A stretch of 64,000 nt of DNA from CAIVVT01 sp052145115 (GCA_052145115.1 JBKQPG010000034.1:1-64000); one strand, 5' to 3'; numbered from the stretch's first letter, positions 26,578 through 34,482 are shown. A program made the numbers and translations. The notes: generated by a model not told the origin, from the letters alone.

Positions 26578-27213
26578 TCACCATCCTTCGAACCGCCGTA
26601 CGTTCTTCAGCTTCAGCTCGTCGAACGCCACCTCGCGCCCCAGGTACAGCATCGGCTGCGCATCCGAGAAATCCAGCGTCGCGAAATGCGCGTCCTCGGT
26701 CCGCAGGTCGGCGAACAGCATCTGTCCGTGCCCCGCCGTCGTGAACGGCAGTTCGCCTTCGAAGCCCTCATAGCGCGCCGGCGTGATCGTCGTCACGACG
26801 TAGTTGCGCTGCTCGAACGGGAACACCTGCCCCGGCTCGAGCGTCTGCGGATCCACCTGCGGCGCCTCACCCGGCCGCGCGAACGACACGGCGTAGTTCA
26901 ACTGCGCATCGGCCAGCCAGCCGTTCGTGTTGTCGGTGAACGCGATGTGCCACTCGTTCCAGTTGCCCTGCGCCCACGCGTAGCGGATCCTCCCGATCAC
27001 GTGAAACGCGCGTCCCTCGTACTGGCCCTCCGTGCCGATCTGAATCGGCGACGCGTCCGGCGGCAGGTCGGCCACTTCGCCCACTTTCTCCAAGTCGACG
27101 TCGTGCCGCACGATGATCGCGTGGCAGTACGGGCACGCCGTCTGCACCGCCGAGGACCATGCAAATTGCACCGGCGCGCCGCACCCCGGGCAATTCGCCG
27201 CGCGTTCGCTCAT
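26578..27213 (-). CDS. DUF4178 protein with zinc ribbon (soluble)
   Basis: 211 residues: a zinc ribbon (CPGCGAP...CPYC, about 8-31) and a single DUF4178 domain (about 50-200; IGTEGQYEGRAFHVIGRI, WNEWHIAFTDNTNGWLADAQ) without membrane helices. ATG 27213 has GGAGGT six bases upstream and overlaps the SpeD stop (ATGA, 27210-27213), showing translational coupling. The open frame reaching 27315 is therefore an upstream artefact. It looks like a soluble partner of the membrane DUF4178 protein encoded just downstream. Confidence 0.82.
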   Translation of the reverse strand: MSERAANCPGCGAPVQFAWSSAVQTACPYCHAIIVRHDVDLEKVGEVADLPPDASPIQIGTEGQYEGRAFHVIGRIRYAWAQGNWNEWHIAFTDNTNGWLADAQLNYAVSFARPGEAPQVDPQTLEPGQVFPFEQRNYVVTTITPARYEGFEGELPFTTAGHGQMLFADLRTEDAHFATLDFSDAQPMLYLGREVAFDELKLKNVRRFEGW

Positions 27214-27614
27214 GAGGTCACCTCCGTCGGCACGCGCGCCGGCGCAAGGTATGAAGCCAGCCGTCGCTCCAGCCGTCGCACGTCCACCTGTGCCGGCTGA
27301 AACTCGCTGAGCCACGCCTCAAAATCGCCCGCCGCTCGCGGCCGGCAGCAGAACAGGTTCAGGCACAGCGTGCCGTGCTCGGGAAACGTGTGCACCGTCA
27401 GGTGCGACTCTTCGAGCAGCAGCATACCGGTAATGCCCTGCGTCACCGGAAACTGGCGCCACTGCGCCTCCGCCGCCGGATGCAGATTCATGCCCTGGAC
27501 GAATTTGTGGAACAGCCGCTCCAGCGCCTCGCGATCGGCCAGCGCGCGCGGGTCGCAGCCGCGGGCGTCCACCACCCACTCCAGCCCCGCACTGTTCAGC
27601 GCCGCCGGATGCAT
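27210..27614 (-). CDS. speD: S-adenosylmethionine decarboxylase proenzyme (SpeH class)
   Basis: The 134-residue proenzyme contains EESHLTVHTFPEHG, the class 1B signature. Autocleavage between Glu69 and Ser70 would make the pyruvoyl group; His75 and Cys90 align with the catalytic His and Cys of the Thermotoga enzyme (S63/H68/C83, offset +7). It makes decarboxylated SAM, the aminopropyl donor for SpeE. It starts 19 bases after the SPFH gene and overlaps the DUF4178 gene by four bases. Confidence 0.92.
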   Translation of the reverse strand: MHPAALNSAGLEWVVDARGCDPRALADREALERLFHKFVQGMNLHPAAEAQWRQFPVTQGITGMLLLEESHLTVHTFPEHGTLCLNLFCCRPRAAGDFEAWLSEFQPAQVDVRRLERRLASYLAPARVPTEVTS

Positions 27615-27633
27615 TTGGGATATCGTAACGCGT

Positions 27634-28704
27634 TTAGACTGCCGGTTGGGACGTACCGCATTCGGCGCAGAACTTCGACGCCCGCGGAATCTTCTGCCCG
27701 CAGTTGAAACAGAACTTCATATCGGCCGACGGACCGGCCGCCGGCGCCGCGGCTGGAGCAGCCGCAACCGGCGCCACCGGAGCCGGAGGCGCCGAAGCCG
27801 GCGCAGCCGGCGAAGGCGGCGGCGGCGACTGCCCCGGTGCCAAGGCCGGACTCATGGCGTTCATCATCACTCCGCCCATTCCCACACCGGCCGCCAGGCC
27901 CGCCCCAATGGCGGCAAACCCGCCGCCCTCGTTCGCCGCCGCGATCGGCAGCGACTGCGCCGCCTGGAACTGCGTGTATTGCTGCATGTTGCCGAGCATG
28001 TTCATGCCCACACGCTCGTCCAGCCGCTTCTGCAGCTCTTCCGGCAGCGACAGGTTCTCCACCACGAAGCTGTCCAGCTCGATGCCCAGTTCGGCGAACA
28101 CCGGCGTCGCCGCCTCGCGGATCTTCTGTCCGACGGCCACCAGGTTGGCGGCCATGTCGAGAAACGGGATGCCGCTCTCGGCAAATGCGTTGGACATCCG
28201 GCCGACGATCGTTTCCCTCAGTTGCGGCTCGATGTCGCCCAGTTTATAAATGTCCCGCGTGCCGCTCAGTTTGGTATAAAACGCGCGCGCGTCGGCGACG
28301 TGCCAGGCATAGATGCCGTAGCCGCGCAGCCGCACCGCACCAAAATCTTTGTCGCGGATCGTTACCGGCGTCGCCGTGCCCCAGCGCTGCGCCGTCTTCT
28401 GCCGCGTCGAGAAGAAGTACACGTCGCTCTTGAACGGGTCCTGGAACGCCTTGTCCCAGTTCATCAGGTTGGTCAGGACCGGCAGCGTGTGCGTATTCAG
28501 CGTGTACAAACCGGGCCCGAACACGTCCGCCACGCGGCCTTCGTTGACGAACAGCGCCATCTGCGATTCCCGCACCGTGAGCTGCGCGCCGGTCGAGATC
28601 TGCATGTCCTGCATCGGGTAGCGGAAGGCCAGTGTGTCGTCCCCATCCTCGGTCCAATGGACGACCTTGATGAACTGCTTGCTGATGAAATCCTTAATTG
28701 ACAT
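27634..28704 (-). CDS. SPFH-domain protein with C-terminal zinc ribbon
   Basis: The 356-residue protein has an SPFH/virion-core-like domain (about 1-240: VHWTEDGDDTLAFRYP, VRESQMALFVNEGRVADVFGPGLYTL, YGIYAWHVADARAFYTKL, LGIELDSFVVENLSLPEELQKRLDERVGM; quoted as separate short motifs), a glycine-rich and then proline/alanine-rich linker (about 255-325) and a C-terminal double-CxxC zinc ribbon (CFNCGQK...CAECG). SPFH proteins oligomerise on membranes. It is the first gene of the polyamine cassette. GGAG lies just upstream of its ATG. Confidence 0.88.
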   Translation of the reverse strand: MSIKDFISKQFIKVVHWTEDGDDTLAFRYPMQDMQISTGAQLTVRESQMALFVNEGRVADVFGPGLYTLNTHTLPVLTNLMNWDKAFQDPFKSDVYFFSTRQKTAQRWGTATPVTIRDKDFGAVRLRGYGIYAWHVADARAFYTKLSGTRDIYKLGDIEPQLRETIVGRMSNAFAESGIPFLDMAANLVAVGQKIREAATPVFAELGIELDSFVVENLSLPEELQKRLDERVGMNMLGNMQQYTQFQAAQSLPIAAANEGGGFAAIGAGLAAGVGMGGVMMNAMSPALAPGQSPPPPSPAAPASAPPAPVAPVAAAPAAAPAAGPSADMKFCFNCGQKIPRASKFCAECGTSQPAV

Positions 28705-28727
28705 ACCTGCTCCGTGTCACCCCAATA

Positions 28728-28753
28728 TACGATGCCCGGGCCCCAACTGTTCC
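28728..28753 (-). promoter_or_regulatory. Possible ECF-type promoter of the SPFH/polyamine operon
   Basis: On the minus strand GGAAC (28753-28749) is followed after 17 bases by CGTA (28731-28728), the -35/-10 pattern of many ECF sigma factors (GGAAC/GAAAC...CGTA or CGTC). TATATT (28729-28724) overlaps and could serve sigma-70 instead, but I see no -35 for it. The implied leader to ATG 28704 is short and carries GGAG. Confidence 0.4.
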
Positions 28754-29067
28754 GGGAATCGGGCTCACTCCACCTCGTCCGCTCCCCGCATCGAACGCAC
28801 CGGCCGCACGCCATCCCGGCGCGCTCCGTCGCGATGGATCTGTTGTAATTAAAAGACTTATCCAACATGCACCGCATTCCGACGCCAACCGTCCTGAGCG
28901 CTCGTTCCGCGCTCTTGTTGGCCACTTCCGGCGTGCGTTTCCTCGCCGCCCTGTGTCTCCGGGCGCCTTGAGCTGGCCGCATCCATGGTTCCCGGAGCGC
29001 AAAAACCGCCGCGCAAATCCTCCCGGCTGAACGCCTTCCTGCCGATATATCATCAGGAGAACTTCGC
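28754..29067. other. Divergent intergenic region, no gene seen
   Basis: About 310 bases between the SPFH operon (minus) and the unknown gene at 29068 (plus). It contains an AT-rich island (TTGTAATTAAAAG near 28852) in otherwise GC-rich sequence and open frames on both strands, none recognisable. It must hold the promoter for the plus-strand gene, which I could not define. Confidence 0.3.
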
Positions 29068-29730
29068 GTGACCTACCCCGAGCCGTCGTCTTTCCCGCGT
29101 CCTACCGGAACGCGGTTTTGGGAGCTGCCGCCGCTGATTCTCCATCCTTTTTCGGACAACCGCGGCCCCGACCTGTTGGTGGAGTGCTCGCGCGCCCAGT
29201 TGATGCTGGCCGGGATGCTGCCGCTGCAGGGCGCCACCACGCGCGACGAGTTGGAACAGCTCGTGCTCCAGGGCCGGGTGTGCGAGGTCCGCATGCTGTA
29301 CTACGTCGGCCTGGACATCGAGCGCTGGCTCGAGCAGTGCCTCGAAGTCTCGGCCCGCGAGCAGGCCTTGAGCGAATCGCGGCTGTCGCGGCGCAGCTTC
29401 GCGGCGCTGCTGGTGGGCCAGACGCCGGTCCACGTGCACCAGAAGCTCACCGGCTGGGGCGTGGCGGACTACAAGGCCCTGTTCGGCCGCGCGCTGGGCC
29501 TGAATGCGGTTTTCGGCGCGGCCCCCGATCTGACCACCGTGCGCGGCGGTTTTCTGACCGATTACCACCGCTACGCCGACGGTTTTTTCCGCTCCTGGAG
29601 CGAGGTTCACGCCGGGCCGCCGGCGACGCCGGACTCGTTCACTTTCGATCTCTATGCCTCGGGCGAGTACTCGCGGATTCTGGAGCGGCAGTGGGAAAAG
29701 AGCGAAGGCAGCGATCTCGATCCCTGCTGA
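29068..29730 (+). CDS. Protein of unknown function (220 residues)
   Basis: Starts with GTG, with AGGAGA seven bases upstream. It has no signal peptide or membrane helix. Visible features are a conserved-looking C-terminal part (LTTVRGGFLTDYHRYADGFF, YASGEYSRILERQWEKSEG) and a leucine-rich centre. Codon use matches neighbouring core genes, so it is very likely expressed. I do not recognise the family. It is divergent from the SPFH cassette and could be co-regulated with it, without evidence beyond position. Confidence 0.7.
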   Translation: MTYPEPSSFPRPTGTRFWELPPLILHPFSDNRGPDLLVECSRAQLMLAGMLPLQGATTRDELEQLVLQGRVCEVRMLYYVGLDIERWLEQCLEVSAREQALSESRLSRRSFAALLVGQTPVHVHQKLTGWGVADYKALFGRALGLNAVFGAAPDLTTVRGGFLTDYHRYADGFFRSWSEVHAGPPATPDSFTFDLYASGEYSRILERQWEKSEGSDLDPC

Positions 29731-29797
29731 GCGGGACTCTCGCCCCGCGCTGGGGACCCGCGGCGGCAGGACCGGCAGGTCCCCCGCTTGTTTTGCA
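29731..29797 (+). terminator. Possible terminator hairpins after the unknown gene
   Basis: Two hairpins follow the stop: GCGGG/CCCGC (29731-29748) and GGGGACC/GGTCCCC (29752-29784), the latter followed by CGCTTGTTTTGC. The loop of the second is 19 bases, so this is only a moderate candidate. Confidence 0.35.
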
Positions 29798-29870
29798 ATC
29801 TGCTCAATGACGGATCGTAAACTGCCCCGGCCACGCTGAGCCGCCCCGGCCCCGCCCGCTCGAATTGGGC

Positions 29871-30024
29871 TTGACACCGGGTCTAAGCTGAGGGTGGTAG
29901 CCCGCCTCAGCGGCCCGCCATCATTGCTCTTTGAAAAACGAACGATTAGCGAAAAACAAATCGAACGATAGCCAGCTAAACCATTCATTCTAAAAATCAA
30001 AGTCGATATTTGGCTTTGTTCCTC
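29871..30024. repeat. Direct repeat, copy 1 (154 bp, AT-rich 100-bp core)
   Basis: The 154 bases at 29871-30024 recur at 30158-30311 (offset 287). The first 54 bases (TTGACAC...TAAGCTG...TAGCCCGCCTC...GCGGCCCGCCATC) are similar with scattered changes. The last 100 (29925-30024, starting TGCTCTTTGAAAAACG) are identical. The core is strongly AT-rich for this genome and has an internal near-repeat (CGAACGATTAGC / CGAACGATAGCC). No conserved protein is encoded. The minus strand has a short open frame in both copies. Confidence 0.85.
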
Positions 30025-30157
30025 CAAAAATGTGTTTTTGCATCGTGGCGCGGACATTCTTGTCTGCCGCTTCGGCATTCGTGCCAACGTTTGGTCCGGC
30101 CGGGTTCCCTTTTCAGCGCTCGGTCTTTCGACCTGCCGAGGCCCCCGTCAAACCAGC

Positions 30158-30311
30158 TTGACACTCGGTCGTAAGCTGGGTCGATAGCCCGCCTCTGCGG
30201 CCCGCCATCCCTGCTCTTTGAAAAACGAACGATTAGCGAAAAACAAATCGAACGATAGCCAGCTAAACCATTCATTCTAAAAATCAAAGTCGATATTTGG
30301 CTTTGTTCCTC
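30158..30311. repeat. Direct repeat, copy 2 (154 bp, AT-rich 100-bp core)
   Basis: Second copy of the element; its core 30212-30311 is base-for-base identical to 29925-30024. The 133-base spacer between copies (30025-30157) is GC-rich and unrelated. The copy ends 72 bases before the LarA-like gene start, so it may also influence that gene's expression. Dispersed intergenic repeat, non-coding RNA or non-autonomous mobile element are all possible; no terminal inverted repeats or target-site duplications were found. Confidence 0.85.
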
Positions 30312-30371
30312 TCATTTTGTTTTTTCGCGCCTCCCGGCGCGTCGCGCGCCCGCGCCCGCAGCCCGCCGGAG

Positions 30372-30377
30372 TAGAAT
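30372..30377 (+). promoter_or_regulatory. -10 box TAGAAT six bases before the LarA-like start
   Basis: TAGAAT at 30372-30377 is followed by six bases and ATG (30384). With initiation 6-7 bases after the box, the mRNA would be leaderless. No convincing -35 is visible and no Shine-Dalgarno precedes the ATG. Confidence 0.4.
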
Positions 30378-30383
30378 CGGGTT

Positions 30384-31661
30384 ATGCTTAAACCCTTCCG
30401 CCTGCCCCCGTTTCTCATGCTGCGGCAGCACTTCGAAAGCCGGCGCATCGCCGACATCCCAGGCGCCGTCCAGGCCACGCTGGGCGCTTCGAACATGGCC
30501 GCGCGGCTGAAGCCCGGAAGCGAGGTGGCGATCGGCGTCGGCAGCCGCGGCATCGCCAATCTGGACGTAATCGTCGGTGCGGCGGTGGCCTTCTGGAAGC
30601 AGCAGGGCATGCGGCCGTTTCTGTTTCCGGCGATGGGCAGCCACGGGGCCGCGACGGCGCTCGGCCAGGCGGCCGTGCTGGCCAAGTACGGCATCACGGA
30701 AGCGACCATGGGATGCCCGGTGCGCAGCTCGCTGGCCGTGGTTGAGGTGGGCCTCACGCCGGAGGGCCTCCGGGTGGTGATGGATCGGTCGGCGCGGCGC
30801 GCGGCGGGCGTCATGCTCTGCGGCCGCGTGAAGCCGCACACCGATTTCGCGGGAGCGCTCGAAAGCGGCCTGTTCAAAATGATGGCCATCGGCCTGGGCA
30901 AGTTCGACGGCGCCAAGCGCTACCACGATTTCGGCTACCGGATGGGTCTGGAGGCGATGATCCGCAGCGTCGGCCGGGTGGTGCTGGGCACGGGATGCAT
31001 CCTGGGCGGCCTGGCGATTGTTGAGGACGCCAACCACGACACGGCGCTTCTTGAAGCCGTGCCGGTGGACACCATGGAACGCCGTGAGGAGCAGTTGCTC
31101 GAGCTGGCCAAGAGCTGGATGCCGCGGATTCCGGTGGACTTGGACGTATTGACGGTGAACGAGCTGGGCAAGAACTTCTCGGGCGCGGGGCTGGACGCGA
31201 AGGTGGTCAATCGTGGAGTCTGGGGCGCCATCAACCCCTGGCCCGGGCAGCCGCAGATCGGCCGCATCTATGTCCGCGCCTTGTCGGCGCTGAGCTATGG
31301 CAACGCCGCCGGCGTGGGCATGGCGGACGTGGTCCACCGGCGGTTCCTGAAGGCCGTCAAGCGCCGGCCGACCTACCAGAACTGTCTGACCTCGTCCCAG
31401 CCGGCCGCGATCCGCACGCCAATCCACTTCAACACCGATCGCGAGTGCCTGCAGGCCATCTGTTCGACGGTCGGGCGGACGGACCCGGCGGAGCTGCGGA
31501 TGGGCTGGATCGCCAACACGCTGGAGCTGGGACGGCTGGCGCTCACCGAGAACCTGCGGGGCGAACTGGAGCAGCGGCCCGGAATCGAGATCCTGGGCGA
31601 GGCGCGGCCGCTGGAATTCGACGCCCGCGGCGACTTGGTCAACTGGCTGGCAGCGGACTGA
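30384..31661 (+). CDS. LarA/DUF2088-like (lactate racemase N-terminal-domain family) protein
   Basis: The 425-residue protein carries motifs of the LarA/DUF2088 family: IGVGSRGIAN, FLFPAMGSHGAAT, and GRVKPHTDFAG followed by ESGLFKMMAIGLGKFDGAKRYH (lysine- and histidine-rich active-site region where LarA ties its nickel-pincer cofactor), then LDVLTVNELGKNFSGAG. True LarA racemises lactate; related proteins racemise or epimerise other 2-hydroxy acids, and some lack the cofactor. No larB, larC or larE genes lie in the window. Substrate unknown. Confidence 0.72.
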   Translation: MLKPFRLPPFLMLRQHFESRRIADIPGAVQATLGASNMAARLKPGSEVAIGVGSRGIANLDVIVGAAVAFWKQQGMRPFLFPAMGSHGAATALGQAAVLAKYGITEATMGCPVRSSLAVVEVGLTPEGLRVVMDRSARRAAGVMLCGRVKPHTDFAGALESGLFKMMAIGLGKFDGAKRYHDFGYRMGLEAMIRSVGRVVLGTGCILGGLAIVEDANHDTALLEAVPVDTMERREEQLLELAKSWMPRIPVDLDVLTVNELGKNFSGAGLDAKVVNRGVWGAINPWPGQPQIGRIYVRALSALSYGNAAGVGMADVVHRRFLKAVKRRPTYQNCLTSSQPAAIRTPIHFNTDRECLQAICSTVGRTDPAELRMGWIANTLELGRLALTENLRGELEQRPGIEILGEARPLEFDARGDLVNWLAAD

Positions 31662-31681
31662 AGAACCGCTCGCCGGGAACT

Positions 31682-31954
31682 GTGCGTGCGGGCAAGAGGT
31701 GCCTGATAGAATTCTGGGAGTTGTTCTTCGAGATTGTCAGCGGCATCGAGCAAGTGGAGACGTTCGCCGTTGGCAGCGGCATTCGCGAGCTTCCGCGCCT
31801 CCGCAAGCTGTACGGCAAGGGCCGGTGGCGGAAGCGGAAGGGCGTGGCTGAAGTGAAGTTGCCCAATGGTACGATACGGAAGGCGGAGCTTCACTGGTAC
31901 GAAGCAACCGGCATCGGCAGGAAGGAATTCAAGATCAAGGGGTTCGTGGATTAG
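31682..31954 (+). CDS. Small basic protein, first member of a two-gene cassette
   Basis: About 90 residues (start uncertain: GTG 31682 or TTG 31721). The C-terminal 70 residues look genuine: EIVSGIEQVETFAVGSGI, RLRKLYGKGRWRKRKG, IRKAELHWYEATGIGRKEFK. Such lysine/arginine-rich proteins with a conserved HWYEA motif are common hypotheticals in cyanobacteria and other soil and aquatic bacteria, usually next to the partner found here three bases downstream. The size and pairing resemble a toxin-antitoxin module, but no toxin fold is proven. Confidence 0.65.
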   Translation: MRAGKRCLIEFWELFFEIVSGIEQVETFAVGSGIRELPRLRKLYGKGRWRKRKGVAEVKLPNGTIRKAELHWYEATGIGRKEFKIKGFVD

Positions 31955-31957
31955 GGT

Positions 31958-32194
31958 ATGCGGCCGCAGCGGATGAAAACTGAGGGTTACGCGGTGTGCC
32001 TGCGAAATGTGGGATTCGCCGCCTCGCTGGAGGTCAGGAAACTGTATCCGGTGCTGGCCGATCCGGAGGCGCAGGCGAACGACCTGATTCGCGTGATCGA
32101 TGAATCCGGCGAAGACTACGTCTATCCGGCCCGCCTGTTCCAAAGGCTCACCTTGCCGAGCGCGGTTCAACGGGCCTTGCGCCTGGCCTCCTAG
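31958..32194 (+). CDS. Small acidic protein, second member of a two-gene cassette
   Basis: 78 residues (or 73 from ATG 31973): GYAVCLRNVGFAASLEVRK and LIRVIDESGEDYVYPARLF. This DESGEDY-YP pattern is found in a widespread family of uncharacterised small proteins. It is predicted to be a compact soluble beta-rich protein. It begins three bases after the stop of the preceding gene, so the two are co-translated. The function is unknown. Confidence 0.7.
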   Translation: MRPQRMKTEGYAVCLRNVGFAASLEVRKLYPVLADPEAQANDLIRVIDESGEDYVYPARLFQRLTLPSAVQRALRLAS

Positions 32195-32226
32195 CCTGAT
32201 CCCTGGTGAATTGTATATCGTCCGGT

Positions 32227-32265
32227 GCAGGCATAGCCAGGCCTGCGCAGCGGCTGCCCGCTTTT
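32227..32265 (+). terminator. Possible terminator after the two-gene cassette
   Basis: GCAGGC (32227-32232) pairs with GCCTGC (32241-32246), followed by GCAGC-G-GCTGC (32247-32257) and CCGCTTTT. The T-run is only four bases, so it is weak. Confidence 0.35.
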
Positions 32266-32422
32266 CATCGATACTCAGGTCCGATTCCCTGAAGGACACG
32301 CAAAGCGTGCCGATCTGATCCATTGAACCGGCGGTTTGATCCTCACCGGGACCAGCGCGCAGCCGCGTCATGCGGGCCTGCGCGGCGCCCCGGGAGAGAA
32401 GCCGGTCAGGAGCGTGACTGGC

Positions 32423-34381
32423 ATGCGTTTGTGGCGATCGATTGCCCTCTTTTGCGCCGGATTCCTGCTGGGCTTGCCCATTTGGGCGCAGCACAACGAA
32501 ACCATCAACGGCCACGCCGCCGCGGCCAATGAAGTGCTGGTCAAGCTGCGGCCCGGCGTGAGCCTGCAAGCCGACAGCTACATCGTGCGCGCGCACGACA
32601 TCCGCCTGCTGCAGGCGCTCAACCGCCGCGGGCTGATGCACTTGCGTTCCGGCTCCCAGACGGCGGCCCAACTTGTGGCGGAACTGAGCGCCGATCCGGA
32701 CGTCGAGTACGCCGAGCCGAACTACGTGCTGCACACCACGACTGCGGCCGCGCCGGCGGCGGTGGTGCCCAACGACCCGCTGTTTATCGATCAATGGGCA
32801 TTGCAGAACACGGGCCAGACCGGCGGAACGGCGCACGCCGACATCGACGCGACGCAAGCCTGGAGCATCACCACCGGGACCGCAACGGTGGTGGTGGGAG
32901 TGGTGGACACGGGACTGGACTACACCCATCCCGACTTGCAGGCCAACATCTGGTCGGCGCCGGCGGCCTACACCGTCCAGTTCGCACCCGGCGACTCGAT
33001 CACCTGCCCGGCCGGCAGCCACGGCTACGACGCCCTGAACAACGTCTGCGACCCGATGGATCAGAACGACCACGGAACGCACGTCAGCGGCATCATCGGC
33101 GCAGTGGGCGACAACAGCGCCGGAGTGAGCGGGATCAACTGGACGGCCAGCATCATGGGGTTGCGGTTCCTGGACGCGAGCGGATCGGGAACGGTGGCCG
33201 GTGCGGTGCGCGCGATTGAGTTCGCGCTGCAGGCCAAGGCGGTGCTGGGCAGCCAGGCCAACCTGCAGGTGTTATCGAACAGTTGGGGCGGAACGGGCTT
33301 CTCGCAGGCGCTGCTGGACGAGATCAACGACGCCAATACGGCTGGCATGCTGTTCGTGATGGCGGCGGGCAACAGCAGCGAAGATCTGGACACAAACACC
33401 TTCTACCCGGCCAGCTATCGCACGCCCAACGCGATCGCCGTGGCGGCCACGGATGACAACGACGCGTTGGCCTCGTTCTCCGACTATGGAAAGGGTTCGG
33501 TGGACCTGGGAGCGCCAGGGGTGAACATCGTCTCCACGATTCCCGGCGCGAACTACGAGACCATGAGCGGCACCTCGATGGCGACGCCAATGGTATCGGG
33601 GGCCGCGGCGTTGGTGCTGGCGGTTTGCCCGCTCACCACGGCGCAGTTGCGGGCGGCGCTGGTGAACAATGTCGATGTGGTGGCCGGGCTGGCCAATACG
33701 ACCATCTCGGGCGGGCGGCTGAACGTCTACAAGGCGCTGGCCTCCTGCGCGCCGGGCACGACTCCGGCGCCGGGCTTCACGCTGAGCGCGCCTTCGGCGG
33801 TGGTGGCGCTGACCGCGGGCGGAGCCAGCGCGTCGACGACCATCACGGCCGCCGCCACGGGCGGTTTCAGCGGCGCGATCGCACTGGCTGTCACGGGCCT
33901 GCCGGCCGGGGTGAGCGCCAAACTCACGCCCGCCAGCATCGCCCCCGGCGCCACGGCCTCACTGGCGCTGACGGCCGCCTCGACGGCCGCCGCGGGCACG
34001 TTCCATCTCACGATCACGGGCACCAGCGGGACGCTGAGCGCCACGACGACGGTGACTTTGACGGTCACGGCAGCCCCCTCCTTTAAGCTGACGGTGACGC
34101 CGCCTTCGCAGACCATCCGCCGCGGCGCGACCGGCTCGTTCCAGATCTCAGCCACCAGCAGCGGCGGCTTCAGCGGCACGATCTCCCTGCAGATCAGCGG
34201 CCTGCCGCCCTACTCCTCGACCACGTTCAGTCAGACCTCCAGCGGCGCGGTGGCGATGTCCATCGCCACCAGCCCGCTGACCAGGGACGGCAGCTACACC
34301 ATCCAGATCGTGGGCACGGGGACCAGCGGCCGCTCGACCGTGTCACAAACCGTCACGGCCACGCTGACCGTGACCAACTAG
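32423..34381 (+). CDS. Secreted subtilisin-family serine protease with C-terminal beta-sandwich repeats
   Basis: The 652-residue preproprotease has a signal peptide (MRLWRSIALFCAGFLLGLPIWAQ), a fervidolysin-like prodomain (about 36-110: ANEVLVKLRPGV, DVEYAEPNYVLH) and a peptidase S8 domain (about 130-450). The triad is Asp in VVDTGLDYTHPDL, His in DHGTHVSGI and Ser in MSGTSMATPMVSGAAAL, with oxyanion Asn in SNSWGG. Two tandem beta-sandwich repeats follow (about 455-550 and 555-650, each with GGFSGxI and GLP), probably for substrate or surface binding. ATG 32423 has AGGAG ten bases upstream; the longer frame from 32336 adds a non-signal extension. Confidence 0.92.
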   Translation: MRLWRSIALFCAGFLLGLPIWAQHNETINGHAAAANEVLVKLRPGVSLQADSYIVRAHDIRLLQALNRRGLMHLRSGSQTAAQLVAELSADPDVEYAEPNYVLHTTTAAAPAAVVPNDPLFIDQWALQNTGQTGGTAHADIDATQAWSITTGTATVVVGVVDTGLDYTHPDLQANIWSAPAAYTVQFAPGDSITCPAGSHGYDALNNVCDPMDQNDHGTHVSGIIGAVGDNSAGVSGINWTASIMGLRFLDASGSGTVAGAVRAIEFALQAKAVLGSQANLQVLSNSWGGTGFSQALLDEINDANTAGMLFVMAAGNSSEDLDTNTFYPASYRTPNAIAVAATDDNDALASFSDYGKGSVDLGAPGVNIVSTIPGANYETMSGTSMATPMVSGAAALVLAVCPLTTAQLRAALVNNVDVVAGLANTTISGGRLNVYKALASCAPGTTPAPGFTLSAPSAVVALTAGGASASTTITAAATGGFSGAIALAVTGLPAGVSAKLTPASIAPGATASLALTAASTAAAGTFHLTITGTSGTLSATTTVTLTVTAAPSFKLTVTPPSQTIRRGATGSFQISATSSGGFSGTISLQISGLPPYSSTTFSQTSSGAVAMSIATSPLTRDGSYTIQIVGTGTSGRSTVSQTVTATLTVTN

Positions 34382-34467
34382 CGCCCTCACGCCGCGCGTC
34401 TGGGACCGCGCCGGCGCGAGTGTACAGCAATTCGCGGGCCACAACCGCAGGGCGGCATCCGGAATGT

Positions 34468-34476
34468 CTGTATAAT
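34468..34476 (+). promoter_or_regulatory. -10 element CTGTATAAT, six bases before the NfnB-like start
   Basis: CTGTATAAT (34468-34476) with a consensus TATAAT is followed by six bases and ATG 34483, implying a leaderless transcript. This supports ATG 34483 over the in-frame codon at 34420, which lies upstream of the promoter. Confidence 0.5.
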
Positions 34477-34482
34477 TTCGTT

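Noticed and set aside
29871..30311. CRISPR-like repetition
   Set aside because: Only two copies, each 154 bases, with a 133-base spacer; no short regular repeats and no cas genes.
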